Assembly: GCA_015655375.1 (NCBI GenBank)
Contig: JAATFD010000005.1
Span: forward strand, 1-64,000
Reading direction: 5' to 3'
Length of the DNA: 64,000 nucleotides
Origin: Actinomycetales bacterium
GTDB lineage: Bacteria; Actinomycetota; Actinomycetes; Actinomycetales; Actinomycetaceae
The number at the start of each line of letters is the position of its first letter. Position 1 is the stretch's first letter. Both the position numbers and the translations under genes were made by a program. Positions 1 through 8,406 of this stretch are shown one piece after another. The notes beneath the pieces are model-generated. The model searched no databases, was not told the origin of the DNA, and was given only the letters and a program-made list of their open reading frames with translations.

Positions 1-1
1 C

Positions 2-829
2 GACGACGGGAGCCTGCTCTCCTGGCGCGGCATCAACCTCTTGGGACCCGTCCCGCAATTGTGGCGGGCACCGACGGAGAATGACCGAGCGACCGGTCAG
101 GGATCCTACGACGACATCGAACCCGCATTGAGCGGAGGACGCGGCGATGAGGCGGCTCCATCGAGTGCGCAGCGGTGGCAAGACGCCGGACTCGATCGGC
201 TCATGCACCGAACTGTCTCCGTCGAAGCCTCCCCGACCGGGCTCCTCCGCCGGGTGCGGTCACTTCCCGCCGGCCGCTCGACAGGAGTCGACTCCGCCTT
301 CCACTGGCAGGCAACCGAGGACGGAATGCATCTGAAGATCCGTGTCGTTCCACTGGGGACGTGGACCTGCACCTGGCCCCGGTTGGGGATCCGTTTCGAT
401 CTTCCAGAAGGCGTCGGAACTCAGACAGTGACATGGCACGGAACGGGGCCTGCCGAGTCCTATCCCGACTCGCACGACGCGGCGTGGGTCGCCGAGTTCT
501 CGTCGTCGATCGACGACCTCAGCGTCCGATATGCCCGTCCCCAGGAGACCGGGTTCCATCCGGGTCTGAGGGAACTCCACCTCGGTGATCTGGTTATCAC
601 GACAGTCGATGGGCTGGACGAACGACCCGGCTTCCAGCTCTCGCGCCACACGCCACAAGAGCTCTCTCGTGCAAATCATCTCCACGAGCTGCCAGATCCT
701 GGGAGCAGGCTCTGCTTGATCCTCGACATCGCCCAACATGGACTCGGGTCCCGCACCTGTGGGCCGGACGTCCTGCCTCGGTATGCGTTGTGGCCGCGAG
801 CGGCCGAGTGGGAGATCGTGTTGCGTTGA
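2..829 (+). CDS. Beta-galactosidase (LacZ family), C-terminal part, cut by window edge
   Basis: The reading frame is open from base 2, so the start lies upstream of the window. About 275 residues are visible and they match the small-chain (domain 5) region of LacZ-type glycoside hydrolase family 2 enzymes. LWRAPTENDR near the visible start matches the LWRAPxDND motif. WHGTGPAESYPD matches the GPQENYPD segment, and ETGFHPGLREL matches the SENGLRxGTREL segment. The end, with CGPDVLPRY, is also family-like. Such enzymes hydrolyse terminal beta-galactosides in the cytoplasm. The catalytic glutamates lie in the missing N-terminal part, so activity cannot be judged. The gene converges on the MFS gene that starts at 861. 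Confidence 0.85.
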   Translation, partial: DDGSLLSWRGINLLGPVPQLWRAPTENDRATGQGSYDDIEPALSGGRGDEAAPSSAQRWQDAGLDRLMHRTVSVEASPTGLLRRVRSLPAGRSTGVDSAFHWQATEDGMHLKIRVVPLGTWTCTWPRLGIRFDLPEGVGTQTVTWHGTGPAESYPDSHDAAWVAEFSSSIDDLSVRYARPQETGFHPGLRELHLGDLVITTVDGLDERPGFQLSRHTPQELSRANHLHELPDPGSRLCLILDIAQHGLGSRTCGPDVLPRYALWPRAAEWEIVLR

Positions 830-860
830 GACGATGCTGTCGTCCCGGCGGCTCTGCCAT

Positions 861-2234
861 TCATTCTCCCAGGTCGATGTCAAGGTGGGCCTTCTCCTGG
901 CGGACCGGGAGCAGCAGGAGCAATCCTGCCGCCAGAACGACGACGATTCCGAGGATTCCCCAGTAGGTCGCGTCCTGTCCCTCGGGAGTGATGCGAGAGC
1001 CCAGCGAGATGGCAACCCCGTACAGCAGCGGGGACAAGAAGGAGACCGCCCGACCGGTGAAGGCGTAGAGACCGAAGACCTCCCCCTCACGGCCGACCGG
1101 AATGACTCGCGCGAGAAAGGATCGCGCCGCGGACTGGGCGGGTCCGACGAAGACGCACAGGACCAGGCCGAGGGACCAGAACACGATCTTCCCCTCGGTG
1201 TGGAGCAGAAAGACCCCGATCCCCGCGACGAGCATCGCCGTCAACGAGACGACGATGACGCGCTTGGGCCCGATCCGGTCGTCCAAGGCCCCGAAGGCCA
1301 TCGTCGCAATCCCCGCAACAATGTTGGCAGCGATCGCGAAGACAATGACCTCGGAGGACGTGAAACCAAAAGCGGTTCCCGCCAGAACCGCGCCGAAGGT
1401 GAAGACTCCGGCCAATCCGTCGCGGAAGACTGCGGAAGCGATGAGGAAGAACAACGTGTGCGGCGCTTCGCGAGCCAGTCCGCGCACCGTTCGGACGAGG
1501 TGTCGGTACGACTCCCACAGGCTCTCGGACCCCGGGTCGTCGATCGGATGAGCCGACCGGGGCGGGTTGAAGACGACAGGGACCGCGAAGAGTGCGAACC
1601 ACGCGGCCGCCACCAGCATCGACGCCCGGTACCTCAGCCCGTTCTGCGAGGTCACCCCGAGCAGACCGACCTCTGGGTTGATCAAGCCCACGAAGAGGAT
1701 CAGCAGCAGGACGATTCCGCCGACGTAGCCCATGCCCCAGCCGAGTCCGGAAACCCGCCCCATCGAACGCCGATCGGCCAGGTGATTGAGCATCGCGTTG
1801 TAGTTGACGGAGGCGAACTCGAAGAAGATATTGCCCAGGCCGAGCAGTCCGATTCCCAGCCACAGGGCGCCCTCGCGTCCCAGCGGGGAGTCCGGTGCGA
1901 CCCAGAACATCGCGACCATGCACGCAACGACGGCTGCAGTGAACCAGCCGAGCCACACCCCACCCCGTCCACGTCGGTCGGCACGCTGTCCGGTGATCGG
2001 AGCCAACACGGCAATGACGACCCCGGCCACCGTCAGACCGCGGGACAGATCGGTGCTCGCGGTCGCGGAGTCCGTGAAGGTGCCATCGCTGGTCAGATAG
2101 ACGGAGAAGACAAAGGTCGTGGCGACCGCGTTGAAGGCCGCAGACCCCCAATCCCACAGCGCCCAACTGAAGACTCTTGTCGTGAGGATCCTGGGGGACG
2201 GCGCAGAGCTCTCCGTGGTGGTGGCATCCGCCAT
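861..2234 (-). CDS. MFS transporter, UMF1 / Atg22-like family
   Basis: A 457-residue polytopic membrane protein with about 11-12 hydrophobic segments. The N-terminal signature FSWALWDWGSAAFNAVATTF is typical of the UMF1 branch of the major facilitator superfamily, which resembles yeast Atg22 vacuolar amino-acid effluxers. I chose the ATG at 2234 because AGGAGG lies just upstream; a longer in-frame reading to 2330 adds 32 polar residues that do not look like a membrane-protein N terminus. The substrate is unknown; amino-acid or sugar efflux is plausible for the family. It is separated from ispD by about 130 bases with no visible hairpin. Confidence 0.8.
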   Translation of the reverse strand: MADATTTESSAPSPRILTTRVFSWALWDWGSAAFNAVATTFVFSVYLTSDGTFTDSATASTDLSRGLTVAGVVIAVLAPITGQRADRRGRGGVWLGWFTAAVVACMVAMFWVAPDSPLGREGALWLGIGLLGLGNIFFEFASVNYNAMLNHLADRRSMGRVSGLGWGMGYVGGIVLLLILFVGLINPEVGLLGVTSQNGLRYRASMLVAAAWFALFAVPVVFNPPRSAHPIDDPGSESLWESYRHLVRTVRGLAREAPHTLFFLIASAVFRDGLAGVFTFGAVLAGTAFGFTSSEVIVFAIAANIVAGIATMAFGALDDRIGPKRVIVVSLTAMLVAGIGVFLLHTEGKIVFWSLGLVLCVFVGPAQSAARSFLARVIPVGREGEVFGLYAFTGRAVSFLSPLLYGVAISLGSRITPEGQDATYWGILGIVVVLAAGLLLLLPVRQEKAHLDIDLGE

Positions 2235-2362
2235 GGTGACCCGCCTCCTGTCGCGATGTCGGGGCCCTGAGACCCAGCGACCCGGGTCGCCACGGGAAAG
2301 GTAGCACGCACGGGTGACCGACGGATTCACCCGGACGGCATCATTCGTTCACCGGACGCCCC

Positions 2363-3103
2363 TCACTGGGAGCGGTCCTCCAGCAGCAACGACGCCAACG
2401 CAAGGTCCAGTCGTGTCGTGATCTTAAGAGCGCGGACATCGCCCTCGACGACCACCACCGGAATTCCGAGGTCCTCCACGAGGGCGGCGTCGTCGGTGGC
2501 GGCACTGGATTCGCTCTCGCCGCGCACGGCTCCGGCGTCGTGAGCCCTCTTGATCACCGACCACGTGAACCCCTGCGGGGTCTGGACCGCCCGGAGATCG
2601 GCGCGCTGTGGGGTTCCCGTCACCGGCTGGGTCCCATCCGGCCCGGGAACAGCGACCTCCTTGAGGGTGTCCGACACGGCGAGGCCGGGCACGACCGCGG
2701 GATGGCCTGCTCGAACCGCCTCGATCACGCGGCGCACCATCGCAGCAGGGGTCAGACAGCGAGCAGCATCGTGGATCAGCACAACTGTGTCGTCTTCAAG
2801 CGCCACCCCTGCCATTCGAGCGAGTTCGGGCAGCATATCCAGACCGCGACGCACCGAGTCCTGGCGCGAGGCTCCCCCAGCGGCGACGAGGACGGGGACG
2901 TCGCGATGCCCGAGGACAAGACGACGAAAGGCCGCCACTGCGGACGGCGGCGCTGTGACAACGAGACCCCGGATCCCGGCCTCGACCAGTGAATGGGCGG
3001 CACGAGCCACCAGAGGAACGCCATCCAGATCGACGAGTGCCTTGGGTCCGCGCGACCCCAGGCGCGCACCGGTGCCGGCCGCGGCGAGGACCGCGAGGCT
3101 CAC
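2363..3103 (-). CDS. ispD: 2-C-methyl-D-erythritol 4-phosphate cytidylyltransferase
   Basis: IspD couples CTP to MEP in the non-mevalonate isoprenoid pathway. The N-terminal nucleotide-binding loop LAAAGTGARLG (residues 6-16) is followed by K21, the conserved lysine of the family. IHDAAR (110-115) and the TPQGF segment near residue 175 are further family marks. Length (246 aa) is normal. The GTG at 3103 places the glycine loop at the usual distance from the N terminus; a TTG at 3148 inside carD would add 15 non-conserved residues. The gene starts 7 bases after the carD stop, so the two are very likely co-transcribed. In many actinobacteria ispF follows ispD, but here the next gene is an MFS transporter. 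Confidence 0.93.
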   Translation of the reverse strand: MSLAVLAAAGTGARLGSRGPKALVDLDGVPLVARAAHSLVEAGIRGLVVTAPPSAVAAFRRLVLGHRDVPVLVAAGGASRQDSVRRGLDMLPELARMAGVALEDDTVVLIHDAARCLTPAAMVRRVIEAVRAGHPAVVPGLAVSDTLKEVAVPGPDGTQPVTGTPQRADLRAVQTPQGFTWSVIKRAHDAGAVRGESESSAATDDAALVEDLGIPVVVVEGDVRALKITTRLDLALASLLLEDRSQ

Positions 3104-3110
3104 CGGCGGA

Positions 3111-3671
3111 TCACTTGCCGATGGCACCGCTGGCGACGGCCTCCACAATCTCGGTCGCCGCGGCTTCCGCCTCGGCTTCTGCTTCCTCGCCCTCGGTGAG
3201 GATCAGGTCGAGACGCTCGGCCGCGTGGACCTTGTCCGTATGACGGGCCAGTGCCAGCTCAGAGGTGAGGATCTGGCGGGCCTTCGTCAGCATCCGCTTC
3301 TCACCGGTGGAGAGTTTCTTGTGACCATCGCGCCGGGTCAGGTCGCGCACGACCTCGGAGACCTTGACGATGTCCCCCGTCGCGATCTTCTCCTGGTTGG
3401 CCTTGAACCGGCGCGACCAGTTCGTCGGCTCCTCCACATAGGGGGCGCGCAAGACTGAGATGACCTCCTCGAGGCCCGCTTCATCAACGACGTCACGCAC
3501 GCCGACGAGGTCGATGTTCTCGGCGGGAACCTGAATCGTCAGGTCGCCCTGGGTGACGCGCAAGGTCAGATAGGTCTTCTCCTCGCCGCGGATCTTCCGA
3601 CTGGAGATTTCCTCGATCGTCGCAGCTCCGTGATGAGGATAGACGACCGTCTGACCAATGGTGAACGACAT
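3111..3671 (-). CDS. carD: CarD/CdnL-family RNA polymerase-binding regulator
   Basis: CarD binds the RNA polymerase beta subunit and stabilises the open promoter complex at rRNA and other promoters. The N-terminal RNAP-interacting Tudor-like domain is clear ([20 protein letters not shown]), with the [14 protein letters not shown] stretch. It is followed by the helical DNA-binding region containing [15 protein letters not shown] and an acidic, Ala/Glu-rich tail of about 25 residues. Length is 186 aa; mycobacterial CarD is about 160, and the excess is the tail. The ATG at 3671 has GGGAGA upstream. A TAGAAT -10-like hexamer on the minus strand (3708-3713) is a reasonable promoter for carD-ispD, without a good -35. 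Confidence 0.95.
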   Translation of the reverse strand: MSFTIGQTVVYPHHGAATIEEISSRKIRGEEKTYLTLRVTQGDLTIQVPAENIDLVGVRDVVDEAGLEEVISVLRAPYVEEPTNWSRRFKANQEKIATGDIVKVSEVVRDLTRRDGHKKLSTGEKRMLTKARQILTSELALARHTDKVHAAERLDLILTEGEEAEAEAEAAATEIVEAVASGAIGK

Positions 3672-3816
3672 GCGTGTGCTCTCCCTGCGATTAGAGACTA
3701 TGCCCCGATTCTACCAGCAGGCGCGTCGAATGCCCTTTCGCAGTTGGCGAGCGCTAAAGTGCGCTCCTTCCCGTACACCCCCGGCGGGTATGACGCTCAG
3801 GGGCCTCGATCCACCT

Positions 3817-4548
3817 TCACCGGTCGGTTGACGTCCCTCCACGGCGAGAGCCCTCTTCGCGGGAGACCAGCTTGTATCCCAGGCCCCGCACCGTGATCAG
3901 GTGAACGGGCCGTGAGGGGTCCGGTTCGATCTTGGCGCGCAGGCGCTTGACGTGGACATCGAGTGTCTTCGAATCCCCGATGTAGTCGACTCCCCAGACG
4001 CGGTCCATCAGTTGAGAACGTGTCAGCACCCGGTCGGGATTGCGAGCGAGAAACTCGAGTAGTTCGAACTCCCGCAACGGCATCGAGACGGGTTCCCCCT
4101 CGACGAGGACCTCATGGCGCGCGACCCACAGCTGGACGGGCCCGACCTCGAACAGGTCCTCGTCGTCCTCGTCGTCGGCGAAGCCCACGCGCCGCCTGCG
4201 CAGGACCGCTCGCACCCTGGCGAGGAGTTCGCGGTAGCTGTAGGGCTTCGTCACGTAATCGTCAGCGCCGATCTCCAGTCCGACGACCCGATCAACGACC
4301 TCGTCCTTCGCGGTGACCATGATGACCGGCACGTCGGAGGTCTGACGCAAGCGCCGGCACACCTCGGTCCCCGACAATCCGGGCAGCATCAGGTCGAGCA
4401 GGACGAGGCCGTAGGCACCTTCCTGAGCCATCCGCAGACCCGTCTCGCCATCGGCGGCCTCACCGACCTCGAAGCCCTCCCGGCGCAGGTTGAACGCCAG
4501 TGGCTCCCGGTAGGACTCTTCGTCCTCGACCACGAGGATCGCTGTCAT
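3817..4548 (-). CDS. regX3: Response regulator RegX3 (OmpR/PhoB family)
   Basis: A 243-residue two-domain response regulator. The receiver domain has VVEDEE near residues 7-11, the phospho-acceptor D52 in LLDLMLPG and K101 in the VTKPY motif. The C-terminal winged helix (about 140-230) carries RSQLMDRVWG and a TLDVHVKRLRAKIE recognition region. The ATG at 4548 overlaps the senX3 stop as ATGA, and GGGAGAACAGG lies upstream. With senX3 and the divergent phoU this is the actinobacterial phosphate-starvation system; phosphorylated RegX3 activates phosphate-uptake genes. The C terminus is Arg/Gly-rich and not conserved. Confidence 0.93.
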   Translation of the reverse strand: MTAILVVEDEESYREPLAFNLRREGFEVGEAADGETGLRMAQEGAYGLVLLDLMLPGLSGTEVCRRLRQTSDVPVIMVTAKDEVVDRVVGLEIGADDYVTKPYSYRELLARVRAVLRRRRVGFADDEDDEDLFEVGPVQLWVARHEVLVEGEPVSMPLREFELLEFLARNPDRVLTRSQLMDRVWGVDYIGDSKTLDVHVKRLRAKIEPDPSRPVHLITVRGLGYKLVSREEGSRRGGTSTDR

Positions 4549-5846
4549 TCCTGTTCTCCCTTGTGAGCATTCGACGTGGAACCGCTGTCTCGCTGAGCAT
4601 CTCGATGGCGTTCGCTGCGTCGGTCCGACTCGCGATCCTGCCGATCCCGCGTCTCGAGCGCGGAGAGGCCGCCTCCGTCCTCGCCCTCGACGTCCTCGCC
4701 ACCGGCGTCGGCCAGAGGAAGGACCAGGGTGAAGGTCGATCCGCGCCCCGGCCTCGACCAGACCGTGACGGTCCCGCCGTGGTCGGAGGCGACATGCTTG
4801 ACGATCGACAGGCCCAGCCCTGTCCCTCCCGTATTGCGCGAGCGGGCGGGATCGACCCGATAGAAGCGTTCGAAGATCCGCTGTTGGTCGTCCTCGGAGA
4901 TCCCGATCCCGGAATCGACCACCGAGACCGAGACGAGCTGGTCGCGGACGTCGACCCCGACGCTGACATGCGTGCCCGACTGGGAATAGTGCACCGCATT
5001 GTCGAGCAGGTTCCGCACGGCGGTGACGAGCATGTCCCGGTTGCCCCACACGTGCGCGCCGGTGGACGCCGACGGTCCGATCAGCGTAATCCCCTCCGTC
5101 TCGGCCGTCGTCTCCTGCCGGGACAGCGCGACCTCGACGACCGCATCGACATCGACCAGTTCGGGGGTGTCGATGGCGTCGGGTGCCTGGATCCTCGACA
5201 GGTCGATGATGTCCTGGATGAGGGAGGAAAGCCGGTCGGCCTCGCGGCACAGGCGCGGAGCAAAGTGAGCGATCACCTCCCGGTCGTCCGGGTCCTCAGC
5301 GATCGTCTCGGCCAGGAGCCGGATCGCACCGACCGGGGTCTTCAGCTCGTGCGAGACGTTCGCGGCGAAATCACGCCGGATCGCCTCGTTGCGACGCTGG
5401 AGCGTGCGATCCTCGGCCAGGAGCAGGACCCGACCGGCCGGCAGAGCCGCGACATGGACCTCGAAGTCGAGCACCGCGGATCCCGCGATCGTCGAGCGGG
5501 GGAGCTGGAATTCCTCGGACAGGCTGAGTCCACTCGTTCGCACCTGCCGCACGAGGTCGAGGATCGCCGGATGAGTCAGCGCATTCCCGCGGGCCAACCC
5601 CTTCGCGTAGGCAGTGGCATCCGCGCGAATGATCGCGTCGTCCGAATCGATGACCATCGCGATCCCGGGCATCGCGGTAAGAACCGCAAGTGCCTCAGCC
5701 GACAGGCCCTCGTCCTCGACGTCGACGGTGTCCTCCGTGCGACGTTCCCGCTCGGACAGCAAGGAGGCACCGACACCGACCGCCCCGACGACGACTCCGA
5801 GGACGGCCACGATGACCAGGGTCAGCACTTCGGGCACATTCGACAC
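4545..5846 (-). CDS. senX3: Sensor histidine kinase SenX3
   Basis: A membrane-bound sensor kinase for the RegX3 regulator. One hydrophobic segment lies at about residues 5-29, then a PAS-like region (about 55-150), the H-box with SHELKTP (H166), and a HATPase domain. N, G1 and G2 boxes are visible as NLLDNAVHYS, VVDSGIGI and GGTGLGLSIVKH. I prefer the GTG at 5846, which has GGAG eight bases upstream and starts just before the membrane segment. An ATG at 5888 adds 14 residues but has no ribosome-binding site. The C terminus after the kinase core is charged and low-complexity. The gene is divergent from phoU and shares the PHO-box-like region. Confidence 0.92.
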   Translation of the reverse strand: MSNVPEVLTLVIVAVLGVVVGAVGVGASLLSERERRTEDTVDVEDEGLSAEALAVLTAMPGIAMVIDSDDAIIRADATAYAKGLARGNALTHPAILDLVRQVRTSGLSLSEEFQLPRSTIAGSAVLDFEVHVAALPAGRVLLLAEDRTLQRRNEAIRRDFAANVSHELKTPVGAIRLLAETIAEDPDDREVIAHFAPRLCREADRLSSLIQDIIDLSRIQAPDAIDTPELVDVDAVVEVALSRQETTAETEGITLIGPSASTGAHVWGNRDMLVTAVRNLLDNAVHYSQSGTHVSVGVDVRDQLVSVSVVDSGIGISEDDQQRIFERFYRVDPARSRNTGGTGLGLSIVKHVASDHGGTVTVWSRPGRGSTFTLVLPLADAGGEDVEGEDGGGLSALETRDRQDRESDRRSERHRDAQRDSGSTSNAHKGEQE

Positions 5847-5908
5847 ACTACTGGCTCCGCACCCGGACCCGGTCTCCCTGTACGGCATCGGGCGGATCCG
5901 CGACGAAT

Positions 5909-5941
5909 CGTCACCGTGGGTTCACGGACCGTTCACCGACT
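5909..5941. promoter_or_regulatory. Tandem PHO-box-like direct repeats in the senX3/phoU intergenic region
   Basis: Three consecutive 11-base units are seen at 5909-5919 (CGTCACCGTGG), 5920-5930 (GTTCACGGACC) and 5931-5941 (GTTCACCGACT). They fit the actinobacterial PHO-box pattern of GTTCACC-like 7-mers repeated every 11 bases. A TTCACCGTGAA near-palindrome at 5974-5984 may be a further half-site pair. The position between the divergent senX3 and phoU genes suggests autoregulation by phosphorylated RegX3. Spacing and consensus are seen directly; binding is inferred. Confidence 0.6.
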
Positions 5942-6076
5942 GTGCGACCGCTGTGTGTTCGATGATGGTGTGATTCACCGTGAACAACCGTCCACCGAAA
6001 GCACGCTCCCCGGCTCCAATGACCGCGGGGCGGCTGCCCGGGGGTGCCACGTGCACCCGAGAACAGGGGAGAATCA

Positions 6077-6754
6077 GTGCGAGAACTCTACCGTCAGGAC
6101 CTGGCCCAGCTCGGCATCGAACTCGAGCGCATGAGCCACAACGTTTCCCGTGCCATCGAGAGGGCCGTCAAGGCCCTTCGGGAGGGCGACCTGGCGATGG
6201 CCGAGCAGACGATCGACGCCGACGAACGTCTCGATGACGCGGCACGCAACATCGACGAGATGTGCGTCGCACTGCTGGCCCTCCAGAATCCGGTCGCCTC
6301 CGACCTGCGACTGATCCTCGGCGCCCTGCGACTCTCGCAGACCATGGAACGCCAGGGCGACCTCGCCCGCCACATCGCGTTGATCGCCCGATCAACCTAC
6401 CCCGCCCACTCGATCTCCGAGTCGGCCGCCCCGTTGATCGGCCGGATGGGCGATGCCGCCGTCGAAATGGGTCGGCTCGAGGAGCAGCTCGTCGCCAGCC
6501 AGGACCTCGACCTCGCCAACAAGATCGCGGACAAGGATGATGTCCTCGACGATCTCCAGACGCACGTGAGGCGCCTCGTCCTCGACGACACCCAGGACTT
6601 CACCCACGCCCAGATCATCGACCTCACTCTGGCCGCACGGTTCCTCGAGCGTCTCGGCGACCACACGGTCTCGGTGGCGCGTCGGGTCACCTACATCGTC
6701 GAGGGCGCCAGCGTCCACACCACCGACGAGGGCGGGATCGCCGGGCGTCTATGA
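6077..6754 (+). CDS. phoU: Phosphate signalling protein PhoU
   Basis: PhoU is a cytoplasmic negative modulator of phosphate uptake and of the SenX3-RegX3 type two-component system. The 225-residue protein is the usual size and consists of two three-helix PhoU repeats. The first carries DLRLILGALRLSQTMERQGDLARHIA and the second LTLAARFLERLGDHTVSVARRVTY; both contain the E/D-xxxD metal-binding pattern. The GTG at 6077 has AGGGGAGA upstream; a longer reading from 6044 lacks conserved residues. No pst transport genes accompany it here. A strong hairpin about 95 bases downstream should end transcription. Confidence 0.95.
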   Translation: MRELYRQDLAQLGIELERMSHNVSRAIERAVKALREGDLAMAEQTIDADERLDDAARNIDEMCVALLALQNPVASDLRLILGALRLSQTMERQGDLARHIALIARSTYPAHSISESAAPLIGRMGDAAVEMGRLEEQLVASQDLDLANKIADKDDVLDDLQTHVRRLVLDDTQDFTHAQIIDLTLAARFLERLGDHTVSVARRVTYIVEGASVHTTDEGGIAGRL

Positions 6755-6814
6755 GCCCCTGATTCACACCGAAGCACGCCCTCTTCCGACCGCGAATCTC
6801 GCCCTTTTCTGGCC

Positions 6815-6870
6815 TCGAGACGCGTTCACCGGCGAGGGCAGGACCGTCGGGGTGGCGTTCTCCCCGAGAA
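6815..6870. repeat. Interspersed repeat, copy A
   Basis: About 55 bases resemble 17769-17822. Both copies share TCGAGACGCGTT, a central GGCAGGA and GTCGGGGTGGC, and the first and last blocks are the same 31 bases apart in each copy. Both lie in intergenic DNA and in the same orientation. Copy A runs into a perfect 14-bp hairpin, copy B into a weaker one. The nature of the element is unknown. Confidence 0.5.
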
Positions 6871-6883
6871 CGCCACCCCTTTG
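6849..6883 (+). terminator. Hairpin terminator downstream of phoU
   Basis: A perfect 14-bp inverted repeat (GGGGTGGCGTTCTC at 6849-6862, its complement at 6866-6879) with a three-base loop, followed by a short TTT. It lies about 95 bases after the phoU stop. Confidence 0.6.
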
Positions 6884-7185
6884 ACCGCAAGGCACACCCA
6901 GGTGGGCGCGATCACCGCCTGTTGCGTGGAGGTGGCGCCAGCTTGGGCCACTCTCGTGAGCAGGCGGTGACGTCACTACAAGGAATCGGGGGCCGGTTTC
7001 ATTGGTGTCCGGGTGAGCGAAATGGTGACCGTTCAGCTGGCAGGCATCCGTCCAGCAACCCGGACGCCAATCCACCCATCCGCAGGCGCGGGGGCAAACT
7101 GCGGCCCCTCGAGGCCAACAGAGGACGTGCCTCACTCGCAGAGAGAATGCGTCTCACGGTCGAAAGAGGACAAGCTTCGGCAGGA

Positions 7186-7225
7186 AGGAAAAAGAGAGGC
7201 CCGAGCCGACTCAGCGGCTCGGGCC
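7186..7225 (-). terminator. Rho-independent terminator of gpmA
   Basis: An 11-bp GC-rich stem (GGCCCGAGCCG at 7198-7208 with its complement at 7215-7225) and a six-base loop. On the minus strand it is followed by a T-rich run (CTCTTTTTCC). It starts 20 bases after the gpmA stop codon. Confidence 0.8.
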
Positions 7226-7245
7226 CTGGCTTACAGCTCAGCGGA

Positions 7246-7983
7246 TCACTTGCCCTGGTTGGCGACGGCGGCGATCTTGGCCTCAGCGTCGGGATCCAGG
7301 TACGTGCCACCCTTCCTGATCGGCTTGAGGGTCTCCTCGTCGAGCTCGTAGACCAGTGGAGTGCCCGTCGGAATGTTGAGCCCTGCGATGTCCGCGTCAG
7401 AGATCCCGTCAAGGTGCTTAACGATCGCGCGCAAGGAGTTACCGTGCGCCGCAATGAGCACTGTCTTGCCAGTCTGGATGGCAGGAACGATCGAGGACTC
7501 CCAGTACGGAAGCAGGCGCTCCAAAACGTCCTTAAGGCACTCAGTGGACGGGATCGGCTCGCCGGCATAGCGAACGTCCGCGTCCTGTGAGAACTCCGAG
7601 CCAGGCTCGATGGCGGGCGGCGGAACGTCGTACGAACGACGCCACTGCATGAACTGATCCTCGCCGTACTGGTCGCGGATCTCCTTCTTGTTCTTGCCCT
7701 GTAGCGCCCCATAATGGCGCTCATTGAGACGCCAGTTGCGCTCAACCGGAATCCAGTGCCGGTCGGCGGCATCAAGAGCGAGATTCGCGGTCATGATCGC
7801 CCGCCGAAGCATGGAGGTGAACAGGAGCTCCGGCAGGACACCCGCCTCCTTGAGCAGCTCACCCCCGTGAGTGGCCTCCGCGCGTCCCTTCTCCGACAGA
7901 GGGACATCGACCCAGCCCGTGAAGAGGTTCTTGGCATTCCATTCACTCTCGCCATGGCGGAGCAACACCAGTGTGTAGGTCAT
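7246..7983 (-). CDS. gpmA: 2,3-bisphosphoglycerate-dependent phosphoglycerate mutase
   Basis: The cofactor-dependent mutase interconverts 3- and 2-phosphoglycerate in glycolysis. [18 protein letters not shown] carries the phosphorylated histidine (H10). EFR-type contacts, [11 protein letters not shown] and the second histidine in [11 protein letters not shown] are all present, and 245 aa is the normal length. The ATG at 7983 is chosen because the family starts just before the RHG motif; a longer frame to 8019 adds 12 residues. The gene stands alone, with terminator-like hairpins on both sides. Confidence 0.96.
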   Translation of the reverse strand: MTYTLVLLRHGESEWNAKNLFTGWVDVPLSEKGRAEATHGGELLKEAGVLPELLFTSMLRRAIMTANLALDAADRHWIPVERNWRLNERHYGALQGKNKKEIRDQYGEDQFMQWRRSYDVPPPAIEPGSEFSQDADVRYAGEPIPSTECLKDVLERLLPYWESSIVPAIQTGKTVLIAAHGNSLRAIVKHLDGISDADIAGLNIPTGTPLVYELDEETLKPIRKGGTYLDPDAEAKIAAVANQGK

Positions 7984-8022
7984 GGCCCCATTCTCACATC
8001 GTCGGGGTCCACCTGTCACGGG

Positions 8023-8055
8023 ACTGCCCGTGGGAGCAGTGCTCCCACGGGCAGT
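8023..8055 (-). terminator. Long hairpin between lsr2 and gpmA
   Basis: A 16-bp perfect inverted repeat (ACTGCCCGTGGGAGCA at 8023-8038, complement at 8040-8055) with a one-base centre. It lies 21 bases downstream of the lsr2 stop. There is no clear T-run on the minus strand, so it may act as a weak terminator or an RNA stabiliser. Confidence 0.55.
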
Positions 8056-8076
8056 TTGTTGCGACGAAACGAAAAC

Positions 8077-8406
8077 TCAGGCGTGCTCGGCGCGGTACTG
8101 CTCCACGACAGCGGCGGGGATGCGACCACGATCAGATACCTTGATGCCCTGCTCAACGGCCCAGGCGCGAACCTTCGCAGAATCAGAAGAGCGCGTCACA
8201 GTATGGGTGCGGCTCGAACGGGTGGAGACGCGACCGCTGACTCGGCGCGCCTTTGCCTGCCACTTCCCGAAATCCTCGGCCAATTCATCAGCGTGAGCAT
8301 CACTGAGGTCAATCTCGTAGGATGACCCATTGATGGAGAAAGAAACGGTCCGATCGGCGGTAGAACCGTCGACGTCGTCGATCAGAACGGTCTTGGTCTG
8401 CTTCAT
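8077..8406 (-). CDS. lsr2: Lsr2-type nucleoid-associated xenogeneic silencer
   Basis: Lsr2 is the actinobacterial H-NS counterpart: it bridges AT-rich DNA and silences acquired genes. The 109-residue protein has the N-terminal beta-strand dimerisation part (VLIDDVDGSTADRTVSFSINGSSYEIDLS). The C-terminal DNA-binding part carries VRAWAVEQGIKVSDRGRIP with the minor-groove RGR. The ATG at 8406 has AAAGG upstream; an extension to 8457 adds 17 unlikely residues. About 800 bases of unusually AT-rich DNA lie upstream, a typical Lsr2 target, so autoregulation is plausible. Confidence 0.95.
   Translation of the reverse strand: MKQTKTVLIDDVDGSTADRTVSFSINGSSYEIDLSDAHADELAEDFGKWQAKARRVSGRVSTRSSRTHTVTRSSDSAKVRAWAVEQGIKVSDRGRIPAAVVEQYRAEHA

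Larger units (their letters stand above)
6755..7185. other. 431-base gene-less stretch between phoU and gpmA
   Basis: Convergent intergenic region. It holds the phoU-side hairpin (6849-6879) and one copy of a short interspersed repeat (6815-6870). I see no tRNA, no riboswitch core and no frame with recognisable protein similarity in the remaining 6885-7185. Confidence 0.6.

Noticed and set aside
738-2270. Plus-strand open frame of 510 codons opposite the UMF1 transporter
   Set aside because: Its product is a charged, repetitive R/D/E/G-rich string with no membrane or domain features; it is the antisense shadow of a high-GC gene.
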